Shown one piece after another: positions 28,970 through 37,871 of a stretch of 64,000 nt of DNA. The stretch comes from Acinetobacter halotolerans (GTDB lineage: Bacteria; Pseudomonadota; Gammaproteobacteria; Pseudomonadales; Moraxellaceae). The stretch lies in assembly GCF_004208515.1 (NCBI RefSeq), contig NZ_SGIM01000006.1, forward strand, positions 124,001-188,000. Reading direction: 5' to 3'. The position numbers and the translations under genes were made by a program. The number at the start of each line of letters is the position of its first letter. Position 1 is the first letter of the stretch. Under the pieces are notes generated by a model, which saw only the letters and a program-made list of their open reading frames with translations, was not told the origin of the DNA and did no database searches.

Positions 28970-29727
28970 AGCTCATATCCGGCATAACGACGATGCAAGG
29001 CACGTACATCAAAGCGATCAACACCCGTTGCAGCTACCTCTTCAACCAAACGCCCGGCATCCAAGAAGCCAATACGATCCGCAACATCAGCCGCACTGAG
29101 CAAGTCGTGCGTGACCATTAAAATAGCAACGCCTTGTTCCCGTAACACACCTAATAATCGGTTAAATTCAGTCGTTGCCTGCGGATCAAGTCCAGAAGTC
29201 GGCTCATCCAACAGCAATGCTGGTACTTTACGAGCTAGAGCCAAAGCAATCGCAACTTTTTGACGCATCCCTTTAGAAAATCCACCGACACGGCGATCAA
29301 AAGCGTCTTGAGCCAACCCTGCCGCCGCCAATGCTTGGTCAATACTGTCCTGACTTACATTTTGATCCGCTAAGTCGAGTAAGTAAGCGACATTCTCTCG
29401 AGCACTCAAATGTTCATAAAGCGCAACATTTTCTGGAATATAAGCAATATTGCGTCGAGCTTCAGCAGCTTGTGTAATCGGATCAACCCCCTGTACACGT
29501 ACTCGCCCCGCTTGAGGTGCTAAGAAACCAAGAAAGAGGCTTAGTGTTGTGGTCTTACCAGCACCATTGGCACCAAGCAATGCATAAATTTCACCACAAC
29601 GGATATGTAAATCTAGTTGTTGCAGAATCGTTTTGTTGCCATAACCAGCAACGACCGTACTGGCCTCTAACACATAATCACTGGAATCAATGACAGTAGA
29701 AGGTAGCTTTAGTTTGTTTATACTCAC
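28966..29727 (-). CDS. ABC exporter ATP-binding protein
   Basis: A 253-residue cytoplasmic ATPase that powers the two downstream permeases. Walker A is GANGAGKT (about residues 54-61), the signature motif is GGFSKGMRQKVAIALALA, Walker B is ALLLDEPTSGLDPQ, and the H-loop is ILMVTHDLLSA. It is the first intact gene of the operon, starting at 29727. The promoter may lie in the 100 bases before it or upstream of the receptor remnant. Confidence 0.93.
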   Translation of the reverse strand: MSINKLKLPSTVIDSSDYVLEASTVVAGYGNKTILQQLDLHIRCGEIYALLGANGAGKTTTLSLFLGFLAPQAGRVRVQGVDPITQAAEARRNIAYIPENVALYEHLSARENVAYLLDLADQNVSQDSIDQALAAAGLAQDAFDRRVGGFSKGMRQKVAIALALARKVPALLLDEPTSGLDPQATTEFNRLLGVLREQGVAILMVTHDLLSAADVADRIGFLDAGRLVEEVAATGVDRFDVRALHRRYAGYEL

Positions 29728-29827
29728 TCGAAACCCTTTTATTCAATCAAAAGTGTGAAGCTCACACTGGATAGCTACTAACGAACGAATGGCATACTGT
29801 TTGTACTTTAGCGATCATAACCGATCA

Positions 29828-30231
29828 CTATGCTTGTAATGCCGATATAATTCGCGACAAGTATTGATAAATATCTTTGTAATCAATACTTAGTTTTTCA
29901 AACTTATATTTCAGACCCAATTCAAAACCCCTAGCCTCCCCAAGAAAGACGTACGCATCTCTTCTTGCTGTTGTGGCATAGATTTCATCTGTTAAGTTTT
30001 TCAGCAAAAATGAAAATATGGCATGCCTTGATCGTCATGCTTACCATCATCTTTTGAATGTTCAATCGAGAGAGAAGTCAATAATTCATCATTGATTTTA
30101 TAAAGAAGTGAAGCACTTAAAGCATCTAATTCTCTTTTTCCACCATCAAAATCCGAACCAATTTATCTTGTAATTGCATTCACTCTGATGGCTATAGAAC
30201 GTTAACCACGGGAAAACTCACCAAGCCAAAA
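29828..30231 (-). pseudogene. Decayed TonB-dependent siderophore-type receptor remnant
   Basis: Minus-strand translation shows two receptor fragments. The upstream one (about 30231-30020) has in-frame stop codons but keeps barrel-like sequence such as GKRELDALSASLLYKINDEL, followed by HSKDDGKHDDQGMPYF, the pattern of siderophore-receptor mid-barrel strands. After a frame change, the downstream fragment reads NLTDEIYATTARRDAYVFLG and then EARGFELGLKYKF, the classic last strands of a TonB-dependent receptor. It ends at TAG 29828. The plug domain and most of the barrel are missing, so the gene is dead. It lies on the same strand immediately upstream of the intact ABC operon, presumably its former first gene. 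Confidence 0.75.
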
Positions 30232-30281
30232 TGAAATGTTATAACATTTCAACATAAAAGTGTATTTATAACATAACATTT
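30232..30281. promoter_or_regulatory. Zur-box-like palindromes upstream of receptor remnant
   Basis: A perfect 20-bp palindrome, TGAAATGTTATAACATTTCA, lies at 30232-30251. A related element, TTTATAACATAACATTT, is at 30265-30281. Both carry the GAAATGTTATA / TATAACATTTC half-sites typical of gamma-proteobacterial Zur boxes. In the first, the halves overlap instead of being spaced, so the match is partial. They sit just upstream of the decayed receptor, where its promoter is expected. Confidence 0.5.
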
Positions 30282-30316
30282 ACTGCACTTAAATAAATTT
30301 AAGTCAAAACTTAGGT

Positions 30317-30448
30317 TTAAGATTCGTCTAATTCAGTAATTTTGAATACAGACGCACATGCACGGATTTCATGGATGTAATTTCCACCATTGTCTAGGAT
30401 ATGTAAGCGAATGCTTCGGACACTCCACTCACTTTCGCCCAAGTGCAT
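30317..30448 (-). CDS. Short ORF or gene remnant, 43 aa
   Basis: An ATG at 30448 opens a 43-codon frame ending with TAA at 30317. It reads MHLGESEWSVRSIRLHIL, then DNGGNYIHEIRACASVFK, ending ITELDES. The composition looks like real protein rather than chance, but I recognise no family and there is no obvious ribosome site. It could be the C-terminal scrap of a larger lost gene in this decayed region. The rest of 30449-30699 holds only the likely mqo promoter. Confidence 0.3.
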   Translation of the reverse strand: MHLGESEWSVRSIRLHILDNGGNYIHEIRACASVFKITELDES

Positions 30449-30699
30449 TAACCCTAAAGCTCAAGTATTCCGATAAGTTACCCTGACCAAGACTTAAAAA
30501 AGTGATATGAGTCACGTATTCTGAAACATTAAATACACAAAAATACTATCCAAATTAAAGTAAAATTCACAAAATTGTCTCCAACTTCAATTAAAGCACT
30601 CGCCTATCCTGATGTGTCTTTAATACGCCAATCCTCATTTAAATCTTTTCTCTCTATATCAAACATATAGGGAGTCATTTAATTTTTAAGGTAAATTGA

Positions 30700-32340
30700 A
30701 TGAAAAAATTTTGGAAGTATTTATTAGCACTCCTTCTAGTGCTAATCGTTATCGCAATTGCCTTTCTTTTTAGACCTGTTACGTCTAAGGCAATCAAAAC
30801 TAAAAGTGATGAACCCATTGTCGACGTTGTACTGATCGGTGGCGGTATCATGAGTGCCACTTTAGGTGCTTACCTCAACGAACTACAACCCGATTGGAAT
30901 GTTCGCATGTATGAACGTCTTGATGCAGTTGCTCAAGAAAGTTCAAATGGTTTTAACAATGCGGGTACAGGTCACTCAGGCTTTATGGAAATGAACTATA
31001 CCGAAGAAAAAAACGGTAAGATGGACGTTTCTAAAGCCGTCAATGTGGCGAGTCAGTTTGAAATTGCAAAACAATTTTGGGCGCATCAAGTAAAACAAGG
31101 TGTATTAAACACACCAAATACCTTTATTAATCCTGTACCGCATATTGCCTTTGTATGGGGTGACAATGTGGAATTCATGGAAAAGCGCTATGCCGCCATG
31201 ATCAAAGAACCATTATTTGCAGGCATGAAAATCACTGAAGACCCAGCTAAAATTAAGCAATGGGCGCCTTTAGTTATGGCTGGTCGTGATACGCAACAAA
31301 AACTCGCAGCGACACGTATGGACGTTGGCTCTGACGTGAACTATGGCGCGATCACAACTCAACTGGTCAATCATCTGGAAAAAAATCCAAACTTCAAACT
31401 CAGAACGTCAACTGAAGTAACTGGTATCAGTAAAAATGATGACAATACGTGGTCAGTTGCGTTTAAAGATTTGAAATCTGGTGAAGTCAACCATGTCAAA
31501 ACACGTTTTGTGTTTATTGGTGCGGGCGGTGCAGCCATTAAATTATTGCAAATGACTGGCTTACCAGAAGCAAAACAATATGCTGGCTTCCCAGTTGGTG
31601 GCGAATTCCTTGTTACCGATAATCCTGCAATCACTGAAAAGCATACAGCTAAAGTTTATGGTCGTGCGGATCTTGGTGCACCTCCGATGTCAGTACCACA
31701 TATTGATACACGTTATATCGATGGTAAGAAATATGTATTGTTTGGGCCATTTGCAACCTATTCAAACAAATTCCTGAAATATGGTTCGCAACTTGATTTA
31801 CTTGCATCTACCAACAAGAACAATGTGTTGCCAATGGCAGCGATTGGCTTACATAATGCTGACCTCGTACAGTATTTGGTTAGCCAAGTATTGATGTCTG
31901 ATGAAGATCGTTTCAATGAGTTGAAAAAATACTACCCAGAAGCTGATCCGAAAGACTGGCACTTACGTCAAGGTGGTCAACGTGTACAGATCATCAAGAA
32001 AGAGCCGGGCAAAGCTGCTAAATTGCAGTTTGGTACAGAAATCTTTGCATCTGAAGATAAGTCTGTAACGGCACTTCTTGGCGCGTCTCCAGGTGCTTCG
32101 ACCTCGCCTTACATCATGTTGAACTTACTTGAAAAAGCATTCCCTGAACAAACAGCTGGGGAATGGAATGGCAAACTTCATGAAATCGTTCGTTCTTATG
32201 GTCAAGACCTTGCAACAGATCCAGCGTTGCTAGATCAAATCCGTCATTACACCAGCTCTACTTTAGGCTTAACCTACTCAACGCCTGCGAACTTAGTTCC
32301 TGCTAAAAAAGTAGCTCAAGCGGAAGCTGTAGCTCAATAA
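30700..32340 (+). CDS. mqo: Malate:quinone oxidoreductase
   Basis: A 546-residue FAD enzyme that oxidises malate to oxaloacetate and passes electrons to quinone, linking the TCA cycle to the respiratory chain. It has an N-terminal hydrophobic helix (about residues 5-25), then the FAD-binding start [19 protein letters not shown]. Family motifs include [16 protein letters not shown], and the C-terminal [16 protein letters not shown]. It is single-gene, followed by a strong terminator. The N-terminal helix suggests membrane anchoring. Confidence 0.95.
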   Translation: MKKFWKYLLALLLVLIVIAIAFLFRPVTSKAIKTKSDEPIVDVVLIGGGIMSATLGAYLNELQPDWNVRMYERLDAVAQESSNGFNNAGTGHSGFMEMNYTEEKNGKMDVSKAVNVASQFEIAKQFWAHQVKQGVLNTPNTFINPVPHIAFVWGDNVEFMEKRYAAMIKEPLFAGMKITEDPAKIKQWAPLVMAGRDTQQKLAATRMDVGSDVNYGAITTQLVNHLEKNPNFKLRTSTEVTGISKNDDNTWSVAFKDLKSGEVNHVKTRFVFIGAGGAAIKLLQMTGLPEAKQYAGFPVGGEFLVTDNPAITEKHTAKVYGRADLGAPPMSVPHIDTRYIDGKKYVLFGPFATYSNKFLKYGSQLDLLASTNKNNVLPMAAIGLHNADLVQYLVSQVLMSDEDRFNELKKYYPEADPKDWHLRQGGQRVQIIKKEPGKAAKLQFGTEIFASEDKSVTALLGASPGASTSPYIMLNLLEKAFPEQTAGEWNGKLHEIVRSYGQDLATDPALLDQIRHYTSSTLGLTYSTPANLVPAKKVAQAEAVAQ

Positions 32341-32360
32341 GTAAATCCCTAGATCCATCA

Positions 32361-32390
32361 AAAGGGATGAGTTACAACTCATCCCTTTTT
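32361..32390 (+). terminator. Rho-independent terminator of mqo
   Basis: The stem AAAGGGATGAGT / ACTCATCCCTTT with a short loop is followed by a T-run, 20 bases after the mqo stop. Confidence 0.9.
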
Positions 32391-32392
32391 TA

Positions 32393-32752
32393 TTGAGTAT
32401 GCCCTTCTTTGCTCTACTACATCACCCATGTTTACAGCATGCTCCCGTCGTGACTTGAGTGTATTGAACGTCAATATGCAGTCCGCACTTTTCTGTTGCA
32501 CTACTTGATTGAAAAAAACTATTTGTGCTCATTAGCCCTCGCAGTTTGCTATTCTTGATTGTTACCAGACAACTGTATTTTTTTGTCTTATTTCTCACTA
32601 TTATGAGCACATGTGACAGCATCAACATTTTTTATTCAGTAACCTCAACTGCAATTTACCCTTTTCCGAGAGCATTCTTGGACGCGCCGCCGCTATCGGT
32701 GGCATCTTTATGACGTCTAATCATGCGCTTGGTATTTTGTAATCTAATTCAT
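32393..32752. other. 360-base gap without a recognised gene
   Basis: Only short, unconvincing frames are present. The sequence near 32668-32745 reads SILGRAAAIGGIFMTSNHAL in one plus frame before a stop. It could be the tail of a lost gene, but there is no start or family match. Confidence 0.4.
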
Positions 32753-33208
32753 ATGAAAGACTCGTTACCTGCAACATCTGGCCGCTCTAAAGTTATTATT
32801 TTTTCCGTCTTGGTATGGTTGGCTCTTTTATGCCTCCAATCCGCTTATATTGTGATCATTGGCGGTAGCACTTATCTGTTTTGGACGTCGTTGGGGCTGT
32901 TGGTACTTCATCTATTGAGTTTCAGACCAAACACTTTTAAAAATCGAACAGCTTTGGTGTTCACGACCTTCCTGCTGATTTATTTAGCGTTAAACTCTCT
33001 TTTTTGCACTTATTTAGTGTTAGCGTTCTATTGTATTTTTTATTTATATTCAGGACATTATCGATATAAAAAACTCATCAAACTGGCGGGGTTATTTTTA
33101 ATTTTAATCGTCTTTGCACTTTATCAAGCTCAATCTTTACATGAGTTAAAAGAAAAATACGCAGCTCATGATACAGGTGAAACATGGCAACAGTACGGTG
33201 CTTTATGA
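32753..33208 (+). CDS. Hypothetical membrane protein, about 151 aa
   Basis: An unrecognised small integral membrane protein with about four transmembrane helices (VIIFSVLVWLALLCLQSAYI, then YLFWTSLGLLVLHLL, TFLLIYLALNSLFCTYLVL and LIKLAGLFLILIVFAL). It has a short polar C-terminus ending TGETWQQYGAL. I prefer the ATG at 32753 (MKDSLPATSG). An upstream in-frame ATG at 32723 would add ten residues. A clear terminator follows. No neighbour suggests a role. Confidence 0.65.
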   Translation: MKDSLPATSGRSKVIIFSVLVWLALLCLQSAYIVIIGGSTYLFWTSLGLLVLHLLSFRPNTFKNRTALVFTTFLLIYLALNSLFCTYLVLAFYCIFYLYSGHYRYKKLIKLAGLFLILIVFALYQAQSLHELKEKYAAHDTGETWQQYGAL

Positions 33209-33218
33209 CAACCCAATA

Positions 33219-33250
33219 AAAAACCCCACAATGATTTGCGGGGTTTTTTA
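33219..33250. terminator. Bidirectional terminator
   Basis: AAACCCC pairs with GGGGTTT around an AT-rich loop, with an A-run before it and a T-run after it. It lies between the convergent small membrane protein gene and the BCCT gene. Confidence 0.85.
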
Positions 33251-33264
33251 TTAATAGCGTTGTT

Positions 33265-35325
33265 TTAATCCTGCGAGTCAGGATACAAAAGACGATTTCC
33301 CGGGCCAATACGATTCATATGCAAGAAAGACATATGACGTTCATATTTATCCAAAATATCATTAATCACCTGTTCTTTGGTATAGCCAACTAGATCATTG
33401 TCCTGAGAGCCCTCATATAAGAAGGTTTCTAAACGATAATAGAATTGTTTACCCCGTTTACCCCGTTCACTAAAGTTTGGCGCTGTATAACGCACAGGCC
33501 AGATTTGGTAGACAAAATTATGTTCTTCTTCCAAATAAATCGTGAGATCAAGATGATACAGCGCATCGTTTTCTTCAAGCGGTGTGCTGGTCACATCAAC
33601 CTGCATACCCTGCTTAATTAACTCATCAGCAACCGTTTTCACCGCAGGATGACACACAGTATCTAACATGTGACATGTTTCGGTTGTCCCCGGATGCTTC
33701 ATCACACGCCGTAAACGCTGCTTCCAGTTTAGAATATCAACATTACCCACTACTGGTGCAGCATTGAGGCTTCGACTGGCATTGCGGTAGTCTTCCAAAC
33801 GTAAAGATTTATACAATCCCGCCATCACCAACAGCATCACAAAACTAAATGGGAGTCCCATGATCACCGTGGCGCTTTGTAAGGCGGTGATACCGTTTGC
33901 CATTAACATCGCAAGGGTCAGTAAACCAATGGCAACCGCCCAAAAGACACGCAACCAACGTGGTGCATCATTATCAATATTGGAAAATTTGGTAGTGAAG
34001 TTACCCAATACCAAGGCGCCAGAATCGGCAGAGGTCACATAAAATAGCAAGCCTGTAATCGTGGCAATCCCAGCGACAAATGCAAACCATGGATATTGTG
34101 CCAATAGGTCATAGAAACCATGTGCAGGATCAGTGAGAACCGTTTGCGCCAATGCCGTATTGCCATCAAAAATGACATTGTATAAGGCACTATTTCCGAA
34201 GATAGATAACCATGTAATGGTGAACAATAAAGGAATAATTAAAGTGCCACAGACAAACTCACGAATGGTTCGCCCACGAGAAATACGCGCTAAAAATAGC
34301 CCAACAAATGGTGACCAAGCCACCCACCATGCCCAGAAGAAAATGGTCCAGCTATTCATCCATTCAGTCGGTTGCTCAAACGCAAAACTATCTAAAGCCA
34401 AGCTTGGAAAACGACTGATATAATCACCAAAGTTTTGTACCAAAGCATTCAGTAAGAATTCGGTATTACCCAAAAATAAAACAAATAACATTAAGCCAAT
34501 GGCGACATAAATATTAATTTCAGATAAAACTTTAATCCCTTTATTGACCCCAGCCGTCACAGAAATAATCGTGACAATGACTGCAACTAAGATTAAACCA
34601 GACTGAACCCATAAGCCCTCAGGCCAATCAAATAAAACATGTAGACCATAATTGATTTGAACAACAGCGATACCACAGGTTGTGGCGATACCAAAAATCG
34701 TTCCGATCACGGCTGCTGTATCGACAGAATGCCCGATCGGACCATCAATTTTATTACCAAAAATGGGATACAACGCGGAACGAATAGTGAGCGGCAAGTT
34801 ATAACGATAGCTAAAGTAGCCTAAAGCCATGCCCATCAAGGCATACATCCCCCAACCCGTCAAGCCGTAGTGAAATAATGTCCACACCATACCTTGACGC
34901 GCAGCTTCATAGGTTTGCCCCTCACCGACAGGTGGGTTCATATAATGAGACAAGGGTTCTGCCACCGAGAAGAACATTAAGTCCGTCCCGATCCCTGCGG
35001 CAAATAGCATCGCAGACCAACTCAATAAACTAAATTCAGGTTTTGAGTGTTTTGGTCCAAGCTTGATATCGCCATAACGAGAACAGGCAATAAAGACCAC
35101 AAAGACTAAATAAAGCGTTGCTGCAAGTAAGTAGTACCAAGTAAATGTGGAACTGACCCAACCCAAAACCGTATTCAATACGTGATTGGCGAAATCATTA
35201 AACAAAATCGTGGTTAATGAAAATATTAAAATTATGAGCGCTGAAACATAAAAGACCACACGATTGAGATGGTCTTTTGTTTGAATAGATGAATCATCAA
35301 CTGCTCTTGGATTATCTGTCACCAT
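33265..35325 (-). CDS. betT: BCCT-family choline/betaine transporter with long C-terminal domain
   Basis: A 686-residue secondary transporter with about twelve transmembrane helices, then a C-terminal cytoplasmic domain of about 150 residues (from about 530). This long tail is typical of the BetT osmosensing type. The BCCT signature is present as FFWAWWVAWSPFVGLFLARI, followed by SRGRTIREF. Substrate is most likely choline, given the adjacent bet genes. A second BCCT gene lies upstream in the same orientation, with a 120-base gap. Confidence 0.9.
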   Translation of the reverse strand: MVTDNPRAVDDSSIQTKDHLNRVVFYVSALIILIFSLTTILFNDFANHVLNTVLGWVSSTFTWYYLLAATLYLVFVVFIACSRYGDIKLGPKHSKPEFSLLSWSAMLFAAGIGTDLMFFSVAEPLSHYMNPPVGEGQTYEAARQGMVWTLFHYGLTGWGMYALMGMALGYFSYRYNLPLTIRSALYPIFGNKIDGPIGHSVDTAAVIGTIFGIATTCGIAVVQINYGLHVLFDWPEGLWVQSGLILVAVIVTIISVTAGVNKGIKVLSEINIYVAIGLMLFVLFLGNTEFLLNALVQNFGDYISRFPSLALDSFAFEQPTEWMNSWTIFFWAWWVAWSPFVGLFLARISRGRTIREFVCGTLIIPLLFTITWLSIFGNSALYNVIFDGNTALAQTVLTDPAHGFYDLLAQYPWFAFVAGIATITGLLFYVTSADSGALVLGNFTTKFSNIDNDAPRWLRVFWAVAIGLLTLAMLMANGITALQSATVIMGLPFSFVMLLVMAGLYKSLRLEDYRNASRSLNAAPVVGNVDILNWKQRLRRVMKHPGTTETCHMLDTVCHPAVKTVADELIKQGMQVDVTSTPLEENDALYHLDLTIYLEEEHNFVYQIWPVRYTAPNFSERGKRGKQFYYRLETFLYEGSQDNDLVGYTKEQVINDILDKYERHMSFLHMNRIGPGNRLLYPDSQD

Positions 35326-35445
35326 ACAATCCTCAAGGAATTCGAGAAAAAAAGAAAATATCCATCGTTGTCTTCTCCCTATTTAAACAATAAAGAAAAG
35401 ACCATTCTGAATAAAAAAATGAAAAATAAAGGTCATTAACCGAAA

Positions 35446-37047
35446 TTACATAACTTCTGGTTCTTCAATAGGATGAGGTGTTGACCTCGTAACCACATGC
35501 GGTGGCTGAAGGTTGTGTTTATCCTGCTTAAGTGCTTTGGCTAAACCAAACATATAAAGCAAAATAATCACTGAGAATGGCAATCCACAGAGTACAACGG
35601 CACTTTGCATCGCATCGAAACTACCCGCCAAGAGTAGACCAATGCTGACAATAGTAATCACCACAGACCAAAAGATACGCAACCAAATAGGTGAATCACT
35701 TTCATTGCTACCTCCTTTCGAAGATAGATTTGCGATCATGAGTGTACCCGAACCCACTGGAGTCAAAAACAAAACGAAACAAATCATAACAACAATCCCA
35801 GCAATATAAGGATTGAAAGGCAAATATTCGAGAAATTTAAATAACGATAATGCGGGGTCAGCCAGGACCATTTCCCCTAAAACCTTTTGTTTTTGATCTA
35901 AAATTAAATGAATGGCGGTATTTCCGAAAATCGAAATCCACGCCAAAGTAAAACCAAGTGGAACAAGACATACACCTAAAACCACTTCACGAATGGTGCG
36001 TCCTTTAGAAATACGCGCGATGAACATACCAACAAATGGCGCCCAAGCAATCCACCATGCCCAGTAAAATACCGTCCATGAACCTAACCATGTATTTGCT
36101 TGCTGATCGTACAAATACATATCAAAACTTTTGGCAATAAACTGGCTCAGGTAGTCCCCTACGTTTTGCACTAAACCATTGAGCAGATGATTGGTCGGTC
36201 CGGTTAAAAACACAAATAATAACAACACATACAATAAACGCAGATTAATACGAGACAGCCAAGCCAAGCCTTTTTCAATCCCGATCACCGTGGTGATCGT
36301 TGCCACAAACATCATCAACAGCACCACTGCTATCAGCGTTGTATGATTATTAGGGATATCAGGTAACAAATAAACAAGACCAGAGACGAGGACTAATGCG
36401 CCTATACCCAAGTTGGTGACCAATGAAATAACCGTGGCTAAAATACCAAATCCATCGACGAAATCCCCGACCCAGCCATAAATTCGCTCACCAAAGATAG
36501 GATAAAGGGCTGAACGCAATGCCAGTGGCAAATCTAAACGGAAAGCAAAATAACCTAATGTGACACCGATCAAGGCATACAGCACCCAACCATGAATACC
36601 CCAATGTAAAAAGCTATACATCATGGCATCTCGCGCCGCCTGAACTGTGCCGCCCTCACCTTCTGGTGGCCTTAAGAAATGATCAACAGGTTCAGCAACA
36701 CCGTAATACAATAATGCGATACCAATACCTGCTGAAAATAGCATCGACACCCAAGCCATATAACCAAACTCAGGTTTATCGTGATCTTTTCCCAGTGGGA
36801 TTTGCCCAACTCGCGAAAAAGCCAACCATGCAACAAAGCCTAAACAAGCAACAATGACCAACATGTAATACCAGCCAAACAATTGGTTGACTTGCTCTTG
36901 CACATAGGTGAGCCAAAACTGACTTTGCTCTGGAAACAGCACAAACAATAGGCCGAAAACGCCAATACTGATTGCTGAGCTCCAAAAAACAAATAAATTT
37001 AATCGAACGCGTTCGGATGTAAATCCAGCATTACTTTTTGACACCAT
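35446..37047 (-). CDS. betT: BCCT-family choline transporter (short form)
   Basis: A 533-residue transporter with about twelve helices and the signature FYWAWWIAWAPFVGMFIARI, followed by SKGRTIREV. It lacks the long C-terminal domain of its paralogue, so it is probably less osmoregulated. It is divergent from betI across a 200-base region with a large palindrome, so BetI control is likely. It supplies choline to BetA and BetB. Which of the two BCCT genes deserves the betT name cannot be settled from sequence alone. Confidence 0.88.
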   Translation of the reverse strand: MVSKSNAGFTSERVRLNLFVFWSSAISIGVFGLLFVLFPEQSQFWLTYVQEQVNQLFGWYYMLVIVACLGFVAWLAFSRVGQIPLGKDHDKPEFGYMAWVSMLFSAGIGIALLYYGVAEPVDHFLRPPEGEGGTVQAARDAMMYSFLHWGIHGWVLYALIGVTLGYFAFRLDLPLALRSALYPIFGERIYGWVGDFVDGFGILATVISLVTNLGIGALVLVSGLVYLLPDIPNNHTTLIAVVLLMMFVATITTVIGIEKGLAWLSRINLRLLYVLLLFVFLTGPTNHLLNGLVQNVGDYLSQFIAKSFDMYLYDQQANTWLGSWTVFYWAWWIAWAPFVGMFIARISKGRTIREVVLGVCLVPLGFTLAWISIFGNTAIHLILDQKQKVLGEMVLADPALSLFKFLEYLPFNPYIAGIVVMICFVLFLTPVGSGTLMIANLSSKGGSNESDSPIWLRIFWSVVITIVSIGLLLAGSFDAMQSAVVLCGLPFSVIILLYMFGLAKALKQDKHNLQPPHVVTRSTPHPIEEPEVM

Positions 37048-37126
37048 CTGGTTGCTCCTTGCAATCGGTGTATTCTTATTACTTCAAATCTTGACCAACC
37101 AATCAAAAATTCATTGATTTTTACAG

Positions 37127-37172
37127 ATCATACTTTTTATTGATTGAACGTTCAATCAATAAAAAGTATGAT
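37127..37172. promoter_or_regulatory. 46-bp perfect palindrome, probable BetI operator
   Basis: A perfect inverted repeat of 46 bases is centred on 37149/37150. Its core reads TTGATTGAACGTTCAATCAA, and the arms extend outward to ATCATACT... and ...AGTATGAT. It lies between the divergent BCCT gene and betI, where the choline-responsive TetR-family repressor BetI is expected to bind. Such perfect length is unusual for an operator. Confidence 0.8.
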
Positions 37173-37247
37173 AAAAAAATGTTATGATGTTCAACATTGA
37201 GAAATGTTAAATAAAAAGTACCTGAATCGGGCTTTCAATGGATCAAC

Positions 37248-37871
37248 ATGACAAAACGTAGAGTAAAACCTGAGCATGTGCGACGCGAAGAAATTATCAG
37301 CGCTGCATTCACCGTGATTTATGAAGTAGGGTTATCCAACACCACCATTGCACAAATCGCAAAAAAAGCTGAAGTATCAACGGGCATTGTGAGTCATTAC
37401 TTTGGTGACAAACAAGGACTTATCAATACTTGTATGCAGGAAATGCTCAACGTTTTACGTCAGAAAACAGATCAATACAAAGTTGAAGCTGATTCACATC
37501 CTGAAAGCCAGATTAAGGCGATTATTGATTCCAACTTTGATATCAGTCAGGTCAATAAACAAGCCATGCGCGTCTGGTTGGACTTTTGGTCTGCAAGTAT
37601 GCATCTACCTGAACTGGGTCGTTTGCAACGCATTAATGATCAACGTCTGTATTCAAACTTGAAGTTTTATTTTCTCAAGTTACTCGATAAAGAACAGGCC
37701 AGCATTGCCGCTCGCGGATTAGCGGCATTGATTGACGGATTATGGCTACGCGGCAGTTTAAGCAGTCATGATGAGTTTGACAGCCAACTTGCCCGTTCCA
37801 TCGCCTATGACTATGTCAAAACGCAATTACAATTTGCGAAAAAACCTTTGCAGGAGAAACAGAATGAGTGA
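37248..37871 (+). CDS. betI: BetI transcriptional repressor (TetR family)
   Basis: A 207-residue TetR-type regulator. The N-terminal HTH reads [20 protein letters not shown], a close match to BetI, and the C-terminal domain should bind choline. It represses the bet genes when choline is absent. Its stop overlaps the betB start by eight bases. The 46-bp palindrome 75 bases upstream is its likely operator. Confidence 0.94.
   Translation: MTKRRVKPEHVRREEIISAAFTVIYEVGLSNTTIAQIAKKAEVSTGIVSHYFGDKQGLINTCMQEMLNVLRQKTDQYKVEADSHPESQIKAIIDSNFDISQVNKQAMRVWLDFWSASMHLPELGRLQRINDQRLYSNLKFYFLKLLDKEQASIAARGLAALIDGLWLRGSLSSHDEFDSQLARSIAYDYVKTQLQFAKKPLQEKQNE

Noticed and set aside
30232..30251. Fur box reading of the palindrome above the receptor remnant
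   Set aside because: The sequence fits GAAATGTTATA-type Zur half-sites better than the GATAATGATAATCATTATC Fur consensus.
32668..32745. Possible gene tail reading SILGRAAAIGGIFMTSNHAL
   Set aside because: It is short, with no start codon or ribosome site and no recognised family.
37768..37863. Longer N-terminus for BetB
   Set aside because: It would lie entirely inside betI. The ATG at 37864 gives the normal start and length.
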